Positions 8,029 through 15,108 of a DNA stretch of 57,486 nt are shown piece by piece (position 1 is the stretch's first letter; each line of letters starts with the position of its first letter). Origin of the DNA: Marinilactibacillus kalidii (GTDB lineage Bacteria; Bacillota; Bacilli; Lactobacillales; Carnobacteriaceae_A); NCBI RefSeq assembly GCF_017599325.1, contig NZ_JAGFVM010000027.1, positions 1 through 57,486 on the forward strand, read 5' to 3'. Below the pieces are notes generated by a model. The model made no database searches. It had not been told where the DNA came from and saw only the letters and a list, made by a program, of their open reading frames with translations. The translations under genes and the position numbers were made by a program.

Positions 8029-8331
8029 ATGGAGATTATCCCAAAGTGGATCAGCAAATTAGATGATGAAGATATTCAATTTATCAAAAGATTTTTACTA
8101 GCATCAGGTTCACTGAAACAGGTAGCAGCTGAGTATGGCGTGACTTACCCAACCGTTCGGCTAAGATTAGATCGTCTGATTCAAAAAATCAAGTTGAATG
8201 AAGAACAACAAATGGATGATTATATTACTACGATCAAACAACTTGCTCTGGAAGATAAGCTGGATTACCCCACAGCAAAACTCTTGATTTCTGAGTACCG
8301 TAAGACAAAAGAGGAGAATGAGCGTGTATAG
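8029..8331 (+). CDS. DUF2089 family helix-turn-helix regulator
   Basis: Small protein of 100 residues. The centre (SGSLKQVAAEYGVTYPTVRLRLDRLIQKI) is a helix-turn-helix typical of the DUF2089 family. The N-terminal zinc-ribbon half found in longer DUF2089 proteins is absent; there is no Cys. The frame opens at 8008, but ATG 8029 has AGAGGTGG upstream. Its promoter is covered by three similar inverted motifs, so self-regulation is likely. It overlaps the next membrane gene by 14 bases. Members of this family often sit beside small membrane proteins, as here. Confidence 0.8.
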   Translation: MEIIPKWISKLDDEDIQFIKRFLLASGSLKQVAAEYGVTYPTVRLRLDRLIQKIKLNEEQQMDDYITTIKQLALEDKLDYPTAKLLISEYRKTKEENERV

Positions 8332-8713
8332 TTTAATAGTCTTGATTTTTATTTTAGTAGGATTGATCGCATTACAGCTATTTTTATCTAAATCGAAGAA
8401 AAGATGGCCTGGATTAGTCATACCAGCATTATTTTTTATTTATTCATTGGCTCCGCTCCTTTCTATGGAAGGATATGTTGTCAGTGAGATGACAACAACG
8501 TATATAGATGATGAGGGTAATGAAGTGACGGAATCCTACGAAAATGAACCGGTTTATGATAACACCCCAATGGGGGAATTGTTGATGATGGGAGTAGCGA
8601 GTTTATTTATCTTTAATATACCAACAGCGATTTGTATAGCCATTTATTATACTGTCAGAGAAAAAGGTAAACAGTCAGATCAAGTTGATCGATCGAAAAT
8701 ACAAGATTTATAA
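8318..8713 (+). CDS. Small two-TM membrane protein A of the DUF2089 operon
   Basis: 131 residues: N-terminal hydrophobic segments (about 3-22 and 30-50), a charged stretch rich in Asp/Glu/Thr (about 52-87), then a segment SLFIFNIPTAICIAIYYTV (about 93-112) and a tail ending RSKIQDL. The start ATG 8318 overlaps the regulator gene and has GAGGAG upstream. It is a paralogue of the next gene: both share a KxWPGL/KFPGL motif after the first helix, NIPT in the last helix and a final IQDL. I recognise no named family. Confidence 0.8.
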   Translation: MSVYSLIVLIFILVGLIALQLFLSKSKKRWPGLVIPALFFIYSLAPLLSMEGYVVSEMTTTYIDDEGNEVTESYENEPVYDNTPMGELLMMGVASLFIFNIPTAICIAIYYTVREKGKQSDQVDRSKIQDL

Positions 8714-8738
8714 TTTACATAAAAAGGGGAAAATGAAT

Positions 8739-9233
8739 ATGGGGATTTTAGCAACGATTTTGCCACTAATTATTATGCTCGGACTAGCAAGTATTGTGAT
8801 AGTACTACAAGTTTATTTATCAAAAACGGACAGTAAATTTCCAGGACTTATCTTACCGATAATCAGTTTGGTGTTATCTTTAATGATAACAATCGGTATT
8901 GTAAGCTTTATGTGGATGGCACCTTCAACAGATGGAGGGACGACGACTTTACAAGTAGAAGACAGTGAGTATGAGGATTCAGAAGATAGCGCTGACTTTT
9001 CGGATGAAGACATTTTTGATGAAGAGCAAACTGAAGAAACTGTATTCGGTAATGAGAGTAGAGAAATAGAAGAGGGAGAACAACCATCGACATTATCTGC
9101 GGTTACATCTACTATAGGTATTTTGCTTATTTCTAACATACCCACAGTAATCCTTATGGTTATCTACATCGTTACGCGTAAGCGGTTGGACAAAGAAAAA
9201 CGTATAAACCGAACAAGAATACAAGACTTATAA
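8739..9233 (+). CDS. Small membrane protein B, paralogue of the preceding gene
   Basis: 164 residues from ATG 8739; ATG 8733 is an alternative, but 8739 is nine bases from the GGGG of the binding site. The layout matches protein A: LQVYLSKTDSKFPGL after the first helix, a second helix, a very acidic loop of about 60 residues (EDSEYEDSEDSADFSDEDIFDEE region), then ISNIPTVILMVIYIVTRK and the C-terminal RIQDL. The acidic loop is much longer than in A. The two copies follow the HTH gene in one operon ended at 9243-9286. Function unknown. Confidence 0.78.
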   Translation: MGILATILPLIIMLGLASIVIVLQVYLSKTDSKFPGLILPIISLVLSLMITIGIVSFMWMAPSTDGGTTTLQVEDSEYEDSEDSADFSDEDIFDEEQTEETVFGNESREIEEGEQPSTLSAVTSTIGILLISNIPTVILMVIYIVTRKRLDKEKRINRTRIQDL

Positions 9234-9242
9234 ATAAGAAAG

Positions 9243-9286
9243 AATGCCCATTCAGACAAAATCGTTGTCTCCATGGGCATTTTTTA
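9243..9286. terminator. Bidirectional terminator
   Basis: AATGCCCAT (9243-9251) pairs with ATGGGCATT (9273-9281), with an inner GACAA/TTGTC stem and a T tract. It separates the DUF2089 operon from the convergent permease unit. Confidence 0.85.
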
Positions 9287-9293
9287 TATTCTC

Positions 9294-9515
9294 TTATTCC
9301 TTAGGTTTTTCCATTTCGTCAACAGCGTCTAAATCAAATTTAACAAAGTCTTTTTCCGTGCTTTCTGTTCCTTTATTGTCTGGAAATAAAACTACTTCTT
9401 CCACGTGTCGATCGTGTAATGCTTTCTCACTAGCAACTTCAATTGGTGTGTTTGAGCCACCGTCAGTCATATTCGTAGTTGACTCATTTGGAATCAAATC
9501 GTCGTCTAATGGCAT
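9294..9515 (-). CDS. Small acidic protein downstream of the ABC permease, unknown
   Basis: 73 residues, rich in Asp/Glu (DDDLIPNES, DLDAVDEMEKP), soluble, with no recognisable domain. AAAGGA precedes the ATG, and it begins 26 bases after the permease stop on the same strand and just before a terminator. The position supports a real gene; a plus-strand frame over the same DNA has no binding site and is rejected. Confidence 0.6.
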   Translation of the reverse strand: MPLDDDLIPNESTTNMTDGGSNTPIEVASEKALHDRHVEEVVLFPDNKGTESTEKDFVKFDLDAVDEMEKPKE

Positions 9516-9541
9516 AATATCAGTCCTTTATTTTTTTATAG

Positions 9542-10438
9542 CTAGCCTTTAACTGAACCTACAAGCGCACCTTTTACAAAGTATTTCTGTACAAATGGAT
9601 AAACAAGTAACATAGGAACGGTTGCAACCACAATCACCGCCATTTTTATACTTTGAGCTGGTGGAATAACATCTACAGCAACGCCTTCGCCTTGCATACC
9701 ACTCGATACAATAACAATTTGGCGTAACAAAATTTGGATTGGCCATTTAGCAGAATCGTTTATATAAAGAATTGCATTCATATAAGTATTCCAATAAGCA
9801 ACGGCATAAAATAGAGAAATTGTAGCTACGGACGGCATGGCCAGAGGAAGCATAATCTTCCTGAAAATCAAGAAATCACTCGCACCATCCATTTTTGCAG
9901 ATTCCTCTAAACTCATTGGTAATCCTTGGAAAAAGTTTCGCATGATAATCATATTAAAAGCGTTGATGGCGATTGGTAAAATCATTGACCATAGTGAATC
10001 AATCAATCCGAGGCTATTGACAACCAAGAATGTTGGTATCATTCCCCCGCTGAATAGCATAGTGAAAACGACTAAGAAGTTCATAACACGTCGTCCTGGT
10101 AAATACCTGCGTGATAAGCCATAAGCCATCATAGACGTTAAAATCATGCTAGTAATTGTGCCCGCTACTGTTACGAAGATTGTCACTCCGAGAGAACGGA
10201 AAATCGTAGGAGTAGATAAGATATAACGATATGCATTAAGTGAGAAGGTCTCTGGAAAAATCACGAAAGGTTTCGATACAATTTCTTCGGTCGTCGCAAA
10301 TGAACTAGCAATAATATTTATAAATGGAACGATACAGATTAAAGCAATCATTACTAATATAATTGTATTGAAAATGCCGAAAATTTTTGAGCTTAATGGT
10401 TCTTGTCGTTTGGACAATGAAGGTGTAACTTTGGGCAT
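9542..10438 (-). CDS. Carbohydrate ABC transporter permease, LplC/YtcP type
   Basis: CUT1-family inner-membrane permease of 298 residues with six membrane segments. The cytoplasmic EAA loop that docks the ATPase is EESAKMDGASDFLIFRKI (about 178-195). The C-terminus YPFVQKYFVKGALVGSVKG is characteristic of the LplC/YtcP group, which pairs with an LplB/YteP permease. That partner lies at 15109-16050 on the other strand, 4.7 kb away, with the binding protein. In B. subtilis this set (YtcQ-YteP-YtcP) imports rhamnogalacturonan oligosaccharides. No ATPase gene is in the window; a shared MsmX-type ATPase is presumed. TAGGAGG precedes the ATG. Confidence 0.92.
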   Translation of the reverse strand: MPKVTPSLSKRQEPLSSKIFGIFNTIILVMIALICIVPFINIIASSFATTEEIVSKPFVIFPETFSLNAYRYILSTPTIFRSLGVTIFVTVAGTITSMILTSMMAYGLSRRYLPGRRVMNFLVVFTMLFSGGMIPTFLVVNSLGLIDSLWSMILPIAINAFNMIIMRNFFQGLPMSLEESAKMDGASDFLIFRKIMLPLAMPSVATISLFYAVAYWNTYMNAILYINDSAKWPIQILLRQIVIVSSGMQGEGVAVDVIPPAQSIKMAVIVVATVPMLLVYPFVQKYFVKGALVGSVKG

Positions 10439-10749
10439 AAAAAATCCTCCTAAAAGTAAGAATAAAATGCTGGTTGTTTTGGTAGTAGTCTAAGTTGTTT
10501 GGTATGCAATAACTTTATCAAGGATATAGAATAACGTATATAATCTTTTTGTAGGATAATTCTAGTAATTTAAAAAAAGAGGAAGTACCATGGGGAAATT
10601 ATTGAATAAAAAGATAATCATTTGATAAGAGAAAAACAGCTAGAATTATTAAAGCGCTTTCTTATCAAGGAGTACCAATACTATTGAAATGATTATTTAC
10701 CTGAAATGGCAACTTCATTATGATGAGTAATGAAAAGGAGTGAATATTG
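10439..10749. promoter_or_regulatory. Divergent control region: permease (minus) and rhamnogalacturonan acetylesterase (plus)
   Basis: This 311-base gap holds two direct repeats GGTTGTTTTGGTAG (10472-10485) and AAGTTGTTTGGTATG (10492-10506), 21 bases apart. A plus-strand TATAAT lies at 10539-10544 with TTATCA at 10515-10520. An inverted repeat TTGATAAGA/TCTTATCAA (10622-10630, 10660-10668) encloses a cre-like site. The repeats abut the -35, as at AraC-activated promoters. No small gene was found in it. Confidence 0.55.
10649..10662. promoter_or_regulatory. Candidate cre (CcpA) site
   Basis: TTAAAGCGCTTTCT matches the cre consensus TGWAANCGNTNWCA at 12 of 14 positions and is a strong palindrome in its centre. 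It lies about 90 bases before the acetylesterase start. Confidence 0.55.
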
Positions 10750-11457
10750 ATGGGGAAAAATTTAGTAACCGTATTTATCGTAGGAGATTCGACAGCTGCT
10801 GATAAGTCGGTGCAAGAGAAACCTATGAGTGGTTGGGGAGAGTTCATTGGAAGTCAGTTCGATGATACTGTTAAGTTTGAGAATCATGCTATTAATGGAA
10901 GGAGTACTCAATCATTTTTGAAGCAAAATCGATTGGCACCAATTTTAGCTAAAGCAAAACCTGGAGACTACCTATGGATACAGTTTGGTCACAATGATCA
11001 GAAAATAGATGACCCAGAAAGATTTACTAAGCCATATGAAGACTATATGACTAACTTAAAGTTTATGATTGCGGAAGCAGAAAAAAGGCAGATGACTGTT
11101 GTTTTATTAACTTCAATCAGTAGAAGGCAATTTGTAAAAGGTGAATTGAATCGACAATCTCTTGGCGAGTACCCCGAAGCTATGCGGATACTCGCGAAAA
11201 AGCTAGACGTACTATTAGTAGATATGCATGAAATAACGTCAAATTATTTGAGTGAACTAGGAGAAAAAGATTCTAAAGCTATTTTTTTACATTTAAATCC
11301 CGGAGAACACGATAATTATCCAGAGGGTTTAACAGACAATACACACTTTAGTGAACACGGTGCTCAAATCATGGCTCGCTTATTGGCAAATTCTGTGTCT
11401 AATATATTGCCATCCTTTGCTTTAAGGAAAAGAGTTACAGGAGTTGATGAGCGATGA
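10750..11457 (+). CDS. Rhamnogalacturonan acetylesterase, SGNH hydrolase
   Basis: 235 residues of the RhgT/YesT group, which removes acetyl groups from rhamnogalacturonan I backbones. SGNH blocks are clear: GDSTAA (Ser14 nucleophile), the Gly in NHAINGRST, GHND (80-83, Asn82) and DNTHF (Asp196, His199). No signal peptide is visible, so it should act on imported oligosaccharides in the cytoplasm. ATG 10750 is preferred over the adjacent TTG 10747 for spacing from AAAGGAG. Its stop overlaps the ATG of the next gene (ATGA), so the two are translationally coupled. Confidence 0.9.
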   Translation: MGKNLVTVFIVGDSTAADKSVQEKPMSGWGEFIGSQFDDTVKFENHAINGRSTQSFLKQNRLAPILAKAKPGDYLWIQFGHNDQKIDDPERFTKPYEDYMTNLKFMIAEAEKRQMTVVLLTSISRRQFVKGELNRQSLGEYPEAMRILAKKLDVLLVDMHEITSNYLSELGEKDSKAIFLHLNPGEHDNYPEGLTDNTHFSEHGAQIMARLLANSVSNILPSFALRKRVTGVDER

Positions 11458-12296
11458 TTTCTTCCCTTAATTTAGGCATTAGAGCACATGATTTAGGACC
11501 AGTTGAAATAACTACACTGATTAGAAAATTGAAATACTACCAATTGAATCATATACAGTTTGCAGTCAAAAAATCTTTTCCAGAGCTAATTGAAACCGAT
11601 AGTCAATTGACACCTGGTTTAGCCCATTATTATAGTAATCAATTTGAAAAAGCAGGCATCAAAATATCTGTCCTAGGCTGTTATGTCAATATTATAGATG
11701 TAGATAAAGATAAGCGAAAAAAAGCACTAAAGTACTTTGAGAGATACTTAGGTTTAGCTGGTGATTTCAAGGCTAGTATGGTTGCTACAGAAACAGGAAG
11801 TATTGAAAAAGGATATACGAAAAAAAACTTTACAGAAGCAGCCTTCCAAGAAGTTGTTCAATCTGTTAGACAATTGACGATTGCAGCAGAAAAATTAGGA
11901 ACAACGGTTGCGATAGAAGCGGGTATGAACCATCCTTTATATACTGCGCAATTAGCTAAGCGTTTATTAAAGGAAATTAACTCTCCAAATCTTAAACTGA
12001 TTTTAGACTGTGTGAATTTAATAAATCTAAGAAATCATAAGTACCAGGCTGAGGTAATCGACGAAGCACTCGCACTGCTTGGAGATGATATAGTGGCTAT
12101 TCATCTTAAAGACTATAGAATTGAAACAGGAAAAATAGAGATTGTTCCAGTAGGTACTGGGGAAATGAGTTATAGTAAGATTATGAAATTCATAAAATAT
12201 CAGAAACCTCATTTATTTGTTTTGCTAGAATCAACAAGAGAGCCTGAACTTGAGGATAGTCTTAACATGTTAAATAATCTTTATGTGAAAAGTTAA
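11454..12296 (+). CDS. Sugar phosphate isomerase/epimerase-like TIM-barrel protein
   Basis: 280 residues of the AP-endonuclease-2 TIM-barrel superfamily (xylose-isomerase-like). Expected metal-ligand regions are visible: VAIEAGMNHP (Glu), LILDCVN (Asp), VAIHLKDYR (His) and the C-terminal LLESTREPE (Glu). Such proteins epimerise or isomerise ketoses or sugar acids; the substrate cannot be read from sequence. Overlap with the acetylesterase gene suggests a role in handling a rhamnogalacturonan-derived sugar or acid. A MITE-like element and hairpin follow, separating it from the convergent AraC gene. Confidence 0.8.
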   Translation: MISSLNLGIRAHDLGPVEITTLIRKLKYYQLNHIQFAVKKSFPELIETDSQLTPGLAHYYSNQFEKAGIKISVLGCYVNIIDVDKDKRKKALKYFERYLGLAGDFKASMVATETGSIEKGYTKKNFTEAAFQEVVQSVRQLTIAAEKLGTTVAIEAGMNHPLYTAQLAKRLLKEINSPNLKLILDCVNLINLRNHKYQAEVIDEALALLGDDIVAIHLKDYRIETGKIEIVPVGTGEMSYSKIMKFIKYQKPHLFVLLESTREPELEDSLNMLNNLYVKS

Positions 12297-12302
12297 TATC
12301 TT

Positions 12303-12430
12303 GAGACTGGAACATAAGTCTCTGATTAATATTGTTTTGTAAAATCAGATAAGAAAAAAGCCGTCAAATCAAGGTTTAAATAATCTGGAATTGGTGGCTT
12401 TCTTCTATTTGACTAATTTTTGTCCCAGCC
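12303..12430. repeat. MITE-like element with IS1182-type ends
   Basis: 128 bases. The left end GAGACTGGAACATAAGTCTC (12303-12322) aligns with the IS1182 tip at 2-20 (about 15 of 19). The right end TTTTTGTCCCAGCC (12417-12430) is the complement of GGCTGGGACAAAAA, again the IS tip. No gene lies inside. The centre forms a hairpin (AGAAAAAAGCC at about 12351 with GGCTTTCTTCT at about 12397) that can terminate both convergent genes. Confidence 0.6.
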
Positions 12431-12457
12431 ATATGCATTTTTTAGAAAAGTAAGTAG

Positions 12458-14698
12458 TTATTTTAACTTTAATTGTTTTCGATATTGACCAGGCGTCAAC
12501 TGCTCTCTCTTTTTAAAAGATCGTATAAAATTTTGCGAGTTACCGTATTTTAGCTTTTCAGCAATTTCTTTTACTGTTAACTCAGTATCGATTAACCAAT
12601 CTTTTGCTTTTGTTAAGCGATAATCAATCAGGTAATCACTGAAGGTTACACCCGTTTCCTTTTTAAAAATACTACTCAAATAGTTAGGGTTATAATTCAA
12701 CTCTTCACTAATCGTGTCTAAAGAGATATCTTCATCGTATGAAGCATGAATTTTTTTCTTGATTTGGTATGATAATTGTTTGAATTGTTCTGTGGTACGT
12801 TCCAGTATTTTTTCTGCCATTGGGACGACCATCTTTTTGAGTAATTTCTCTTCTATCGCAACCAGATTATGGTGGGAAAGCACAGTTTGGTAATAGTCTT
12901 CAATTAGAAATCTATCAATAACGTTTGTTTCTAAAGATTGATCTAGCTTTGAAAGATTCATAAAAAACCGTAATAGAGAAAATTCTATTGCTATTGGATC
13001 TGGATTGTTCTTAAAAGTAGCTGCTAAAAACGGATAGAGATGTTCTTTGGCTTCTAACACATTACCCAATTGAATCGACTGAAATACTGCGTCTTCAAAG
13101 TCAGTGGCATATTCGCCAGAATAAACCCCTGAGCTGATTTCCTGTACATCCTCGTAGGAGATAATGGACTGATGACCGAGTAAGATTTTATAAGATAAAG
13201 CAGTTTTAGTTTGCTTGTAAGCTTGACGAGTATGATTGAAATTCGCATAAGGATTACTAATACCCACACTAACCATTAAATCGGCTTCATCTTTAGCATT
13301 AGCTACGATGGCTTCGCTAAAGTCGATAACCTTTTTCTTATGATCTTTTGTATTCGCATCAAAGGTGAGAATAGTCGCAACATTTTCATCGGAAAGAACA
13401 ACGGGCGAAAATTGATAATGAGAAGAAATATGCTCTTCCATCGTATGCAATAGAGTAAATAGACGGACATTGTCGTCTTTGGGTTTGCGACTATCAAGTT
13501 GAGTGATTAAAACATAGTAAAGTGGAGAATTAAAAGTTGGAAAACCATAAATTGGTTGCTTGGCATCCAAGTTTTCTATCGTATTTTTTCCAAGTAATGC
13601 GTTTAAAACGAACTGTCGCTTCAATGCAGGTTTTTCTAAATCTAATACGGTTTCTAGTGTATCCGTTTTTGTTCGCATCAGCTCGAAGGAAGATTGAATA
13701 TCATCAAACTCATTGATTGATTTGCTGGTAGCATCTAGATTCAAAGCAGCTTTTAACTGTCTTAATGGACGAGATAGAAAAGATGCCAGTACCCAAGATA
13801 AACTAACTGAACATAAGACGAGTAGAGTGCCGAGTGTCCAATAAGCAATTTTTGTAGGAAGAAGTATCTCATGAATTTCGTTATCGTATAGAGCAGTCAA
13901 ATATACGAGATTATTATAAGGAGAACGGCTAGCTAATAGTGTAAGTGGTTCAGTATGACCTGTATCAATGGCAATCTCTATGCTATTTTCATTCTGTTCC
14001 CAATGATTTTCTAGAGAGATGTCAGGAAGAACGGTTGCTAAATTCCCATCTTTATACTGAGAATCATACAATAATTCTCCATCTCGTGTCGTTATCAAGA
14101 ATGGAAAATGAATTTCTTTATTATTTACAACTCTATCAATATCGGTATCAGCAACATGAGCAATACCAATGCCATTCTTATAACTTGAATGCGTCGGTAA
14201 AATTGTTACGACTGACATGCCTTTGTTATCTTTATCCCAATATAAATTAGAGGCACTATCTGAACTGTAATAGTGGATAATGTCGTCGAGTTCTTCATCA
14301 GAAAGCTGCCGTAATCGGCCTTCAGATATAGACCAGCTTTCGTTTAAACTGATTAAGGTATATGTAGTATTAGAAAGACTAGGAGTTGAAAAATAGTTCA
14401 ACTGCGTATTAACTTCTTTATAATGACTGAAGTCACTCGAAGAGAGAGGGTTTTCGATGATGGTTTGATAAGAACTTGTCGTACTGTATGCGTTAAAAGC
14501 GTATTCCACATTCTGCAATTCTACTTCTAATGAGTGGGACATTTGCTCAAGATTATGTCTACGATTGAGGAGAAAGTCGTCCATAAGATTATTACTAGTA
14601 GATAAGTAAAGGGATGACACGAAGATAATTATCAGAATGGAAGTAAGGAAAGACAAAAGTAAAAAAATCGTATGAAATAAACTGCCTTTATATTTCAT
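12458..14698 (-). CDS. Membrane-anchored AraC-family regulator (YesS/RhgR-like)
   Basis: 746 residues. TM1 lies at about 12-33, an extracytoplasmic sensor domain at about 35-280 and TM2 at about 281-305, followed by a HAMP-like SRPLRQLKAAL. A middle cytoplasmic region resembling the YesN/YesS GGDEF-like spacer follows, then a C-terminal AraC DNA-binding domain (about 643-746, two HTH: ISLDTISEELNYNPNYLSSIFKKE and LTVKEIAEKLKYGNSQNFIRSF). This is the layout of B. subtilis YesS (RhgR), the activator of rhamnogalacturonan genes that senses ligand outside the cell. It has no kinase partner here. AAAGGAG precedes the ATG, and a cre-like site lies upstream. Confidence 0.9.
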   Translation of the reverse strand: MKYKGSLFHTIFLLLSFLTSILIIIFVSSLYLSTSNNLMDDFLLNRRHNLEQMSHSLEVELQNVEYAFNAYSTTSSYQTIIENPLSSSDFSHYKEVNTQLNYFSTPSLSNTTYTLISLNESWSISEGRLRQLSDEELDDIIHYYSSDSASNLYWDKDNKGMSVVTILPTHSSYKNGIGIAHVADTDIDRVVNNKEIHFPFLITTRDGELLYDSQYKDGNLATVLPDISLENHWEQNENSIEIAIDTGHTEPLTLLASRSPYNNLVYLTALYDNEIHEILLPTKIAYWTLGTLLVLCSVSLSWVLASFLSRPLRQLKAALNLDATSKSINEFDDIQSSFELMRTKTDTLETVLDLEKPALKRQFVLNALLGKNTIENLDAKQPIYGFPTFNSPLYYVLITQLDSRKPKDDNVRLFTLLHTMEEHISSHYQFSPVVLSDENVATILTFDANTKDHKKKVIDFSEAIVANAKDEADLMVSVGISNPYANFNHTRQAYKQTKTALSYKILLGHQSIISYEDVQEISSGVYSGEYATDFEDAVFQSIQLGNVLEAKEHLYPFLAATFKNNPDPIAIEFSLLRFFMNLSKLDQSLETNVIDRFLIEDYYQTVLSHHNLVAIEEKLLKKMVVPMAEKILERTTEQFKQLSYQIKKKIHASYDEDISLDTISEELNYNPNYLSSIFKKETGVTFSDYLIDYRLTKAKDWLIDTELTVKEIAEKLKYGNSQNFIRSFKKREQLTPGQYRKQLKLK

Positions 14699-14727
14699 TT
14701 ATAAACTCCTTTCAGCATTTGTGAAAA

Positions 14728-14741
14728 TTATAACGCTTACA
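14728..14741. promoter_or_regulatory. Candidate cre (CcpA) site
   Basis: TTATAACGCTTACA matches the cre consensus at 12 of 14 positions. It lies 30 bases upstream of the AraC regulator start. Confidence 0.45.
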
Positions 14742-14945
14742 TTTAGCTTGTTCAAGCGAATAATTATTTATTTGTATAAATTTATTTTTTTGATCATAAA
14801 AATGTAATGATTTATATTTTACTAGTAATCATCATCTAAGATGACATAATCATTACTTCTTATTTTACTGAAACCGCCTTTTTGTAACCGTTATCAATAA
14901 AATGATTATATACGGAACAGTTATTATTGATTAAGGTTATCTCGT

Positions 14946-14960
14946 AAGTTGTTTTGGTAG
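14946..14960 (+). promoter_or_regulatory. Candidate AraC-regulator binding motif
   Basis: AAGTTGTTTTGGTAG, almost identical and in the same orientation as the two repeats at 10472-10506. The operator role is inferred from sharing between the two ABC transporter control regions. Confidence 0.4.
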
Positions 14961-15108
14961 ATGCCTTACAAGTAGCAACAATTTTCTAGGTGTATTTGCT
15001 AGAAAACAAATCAAACCATTCATTGTGTAAATAACTTATTACTAATGAAGTTATTCCTTGAGTGGTTGTACAGTAGTTAAAAAGGTACAGGAAGAAAGGA
15101 GCATTCTA

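Larger units (their letters stand above)
14699..15108. promoter_or_regulatory. Divergent control region: AraC regulator and ABC operon
   Basis: 410 bases without a gene. It holds a cre-like site (14728-14741) and an imperfect palindrome AGTAAT...ATTACT (14824-14857) around TCATCTAAGATGA. AAGTTGTTTTGGTAG (14946-14960) is shared with the other ABC promoter. AATAACTT/AAGTTATT inverted arms lie at 15030-15037 and 15048-15055. The region is very A/T rich and I could not fix a -35/-10 pair with confidence. Confidence 0.5.

Noticed and set aside
9244-9552. Plus-strand frame of 102 codons opposite the small acidic gene
   Set aside because: It begins inside the terminator, has no binding site and is hydrophobic only because it reads the complement of an acidic coding sequence.
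10665-10847. Minus-strand frame of 60 codons across the acetylesterase start
   Set aside because: Antisense to the control region and SGNH block I, with no binding site.
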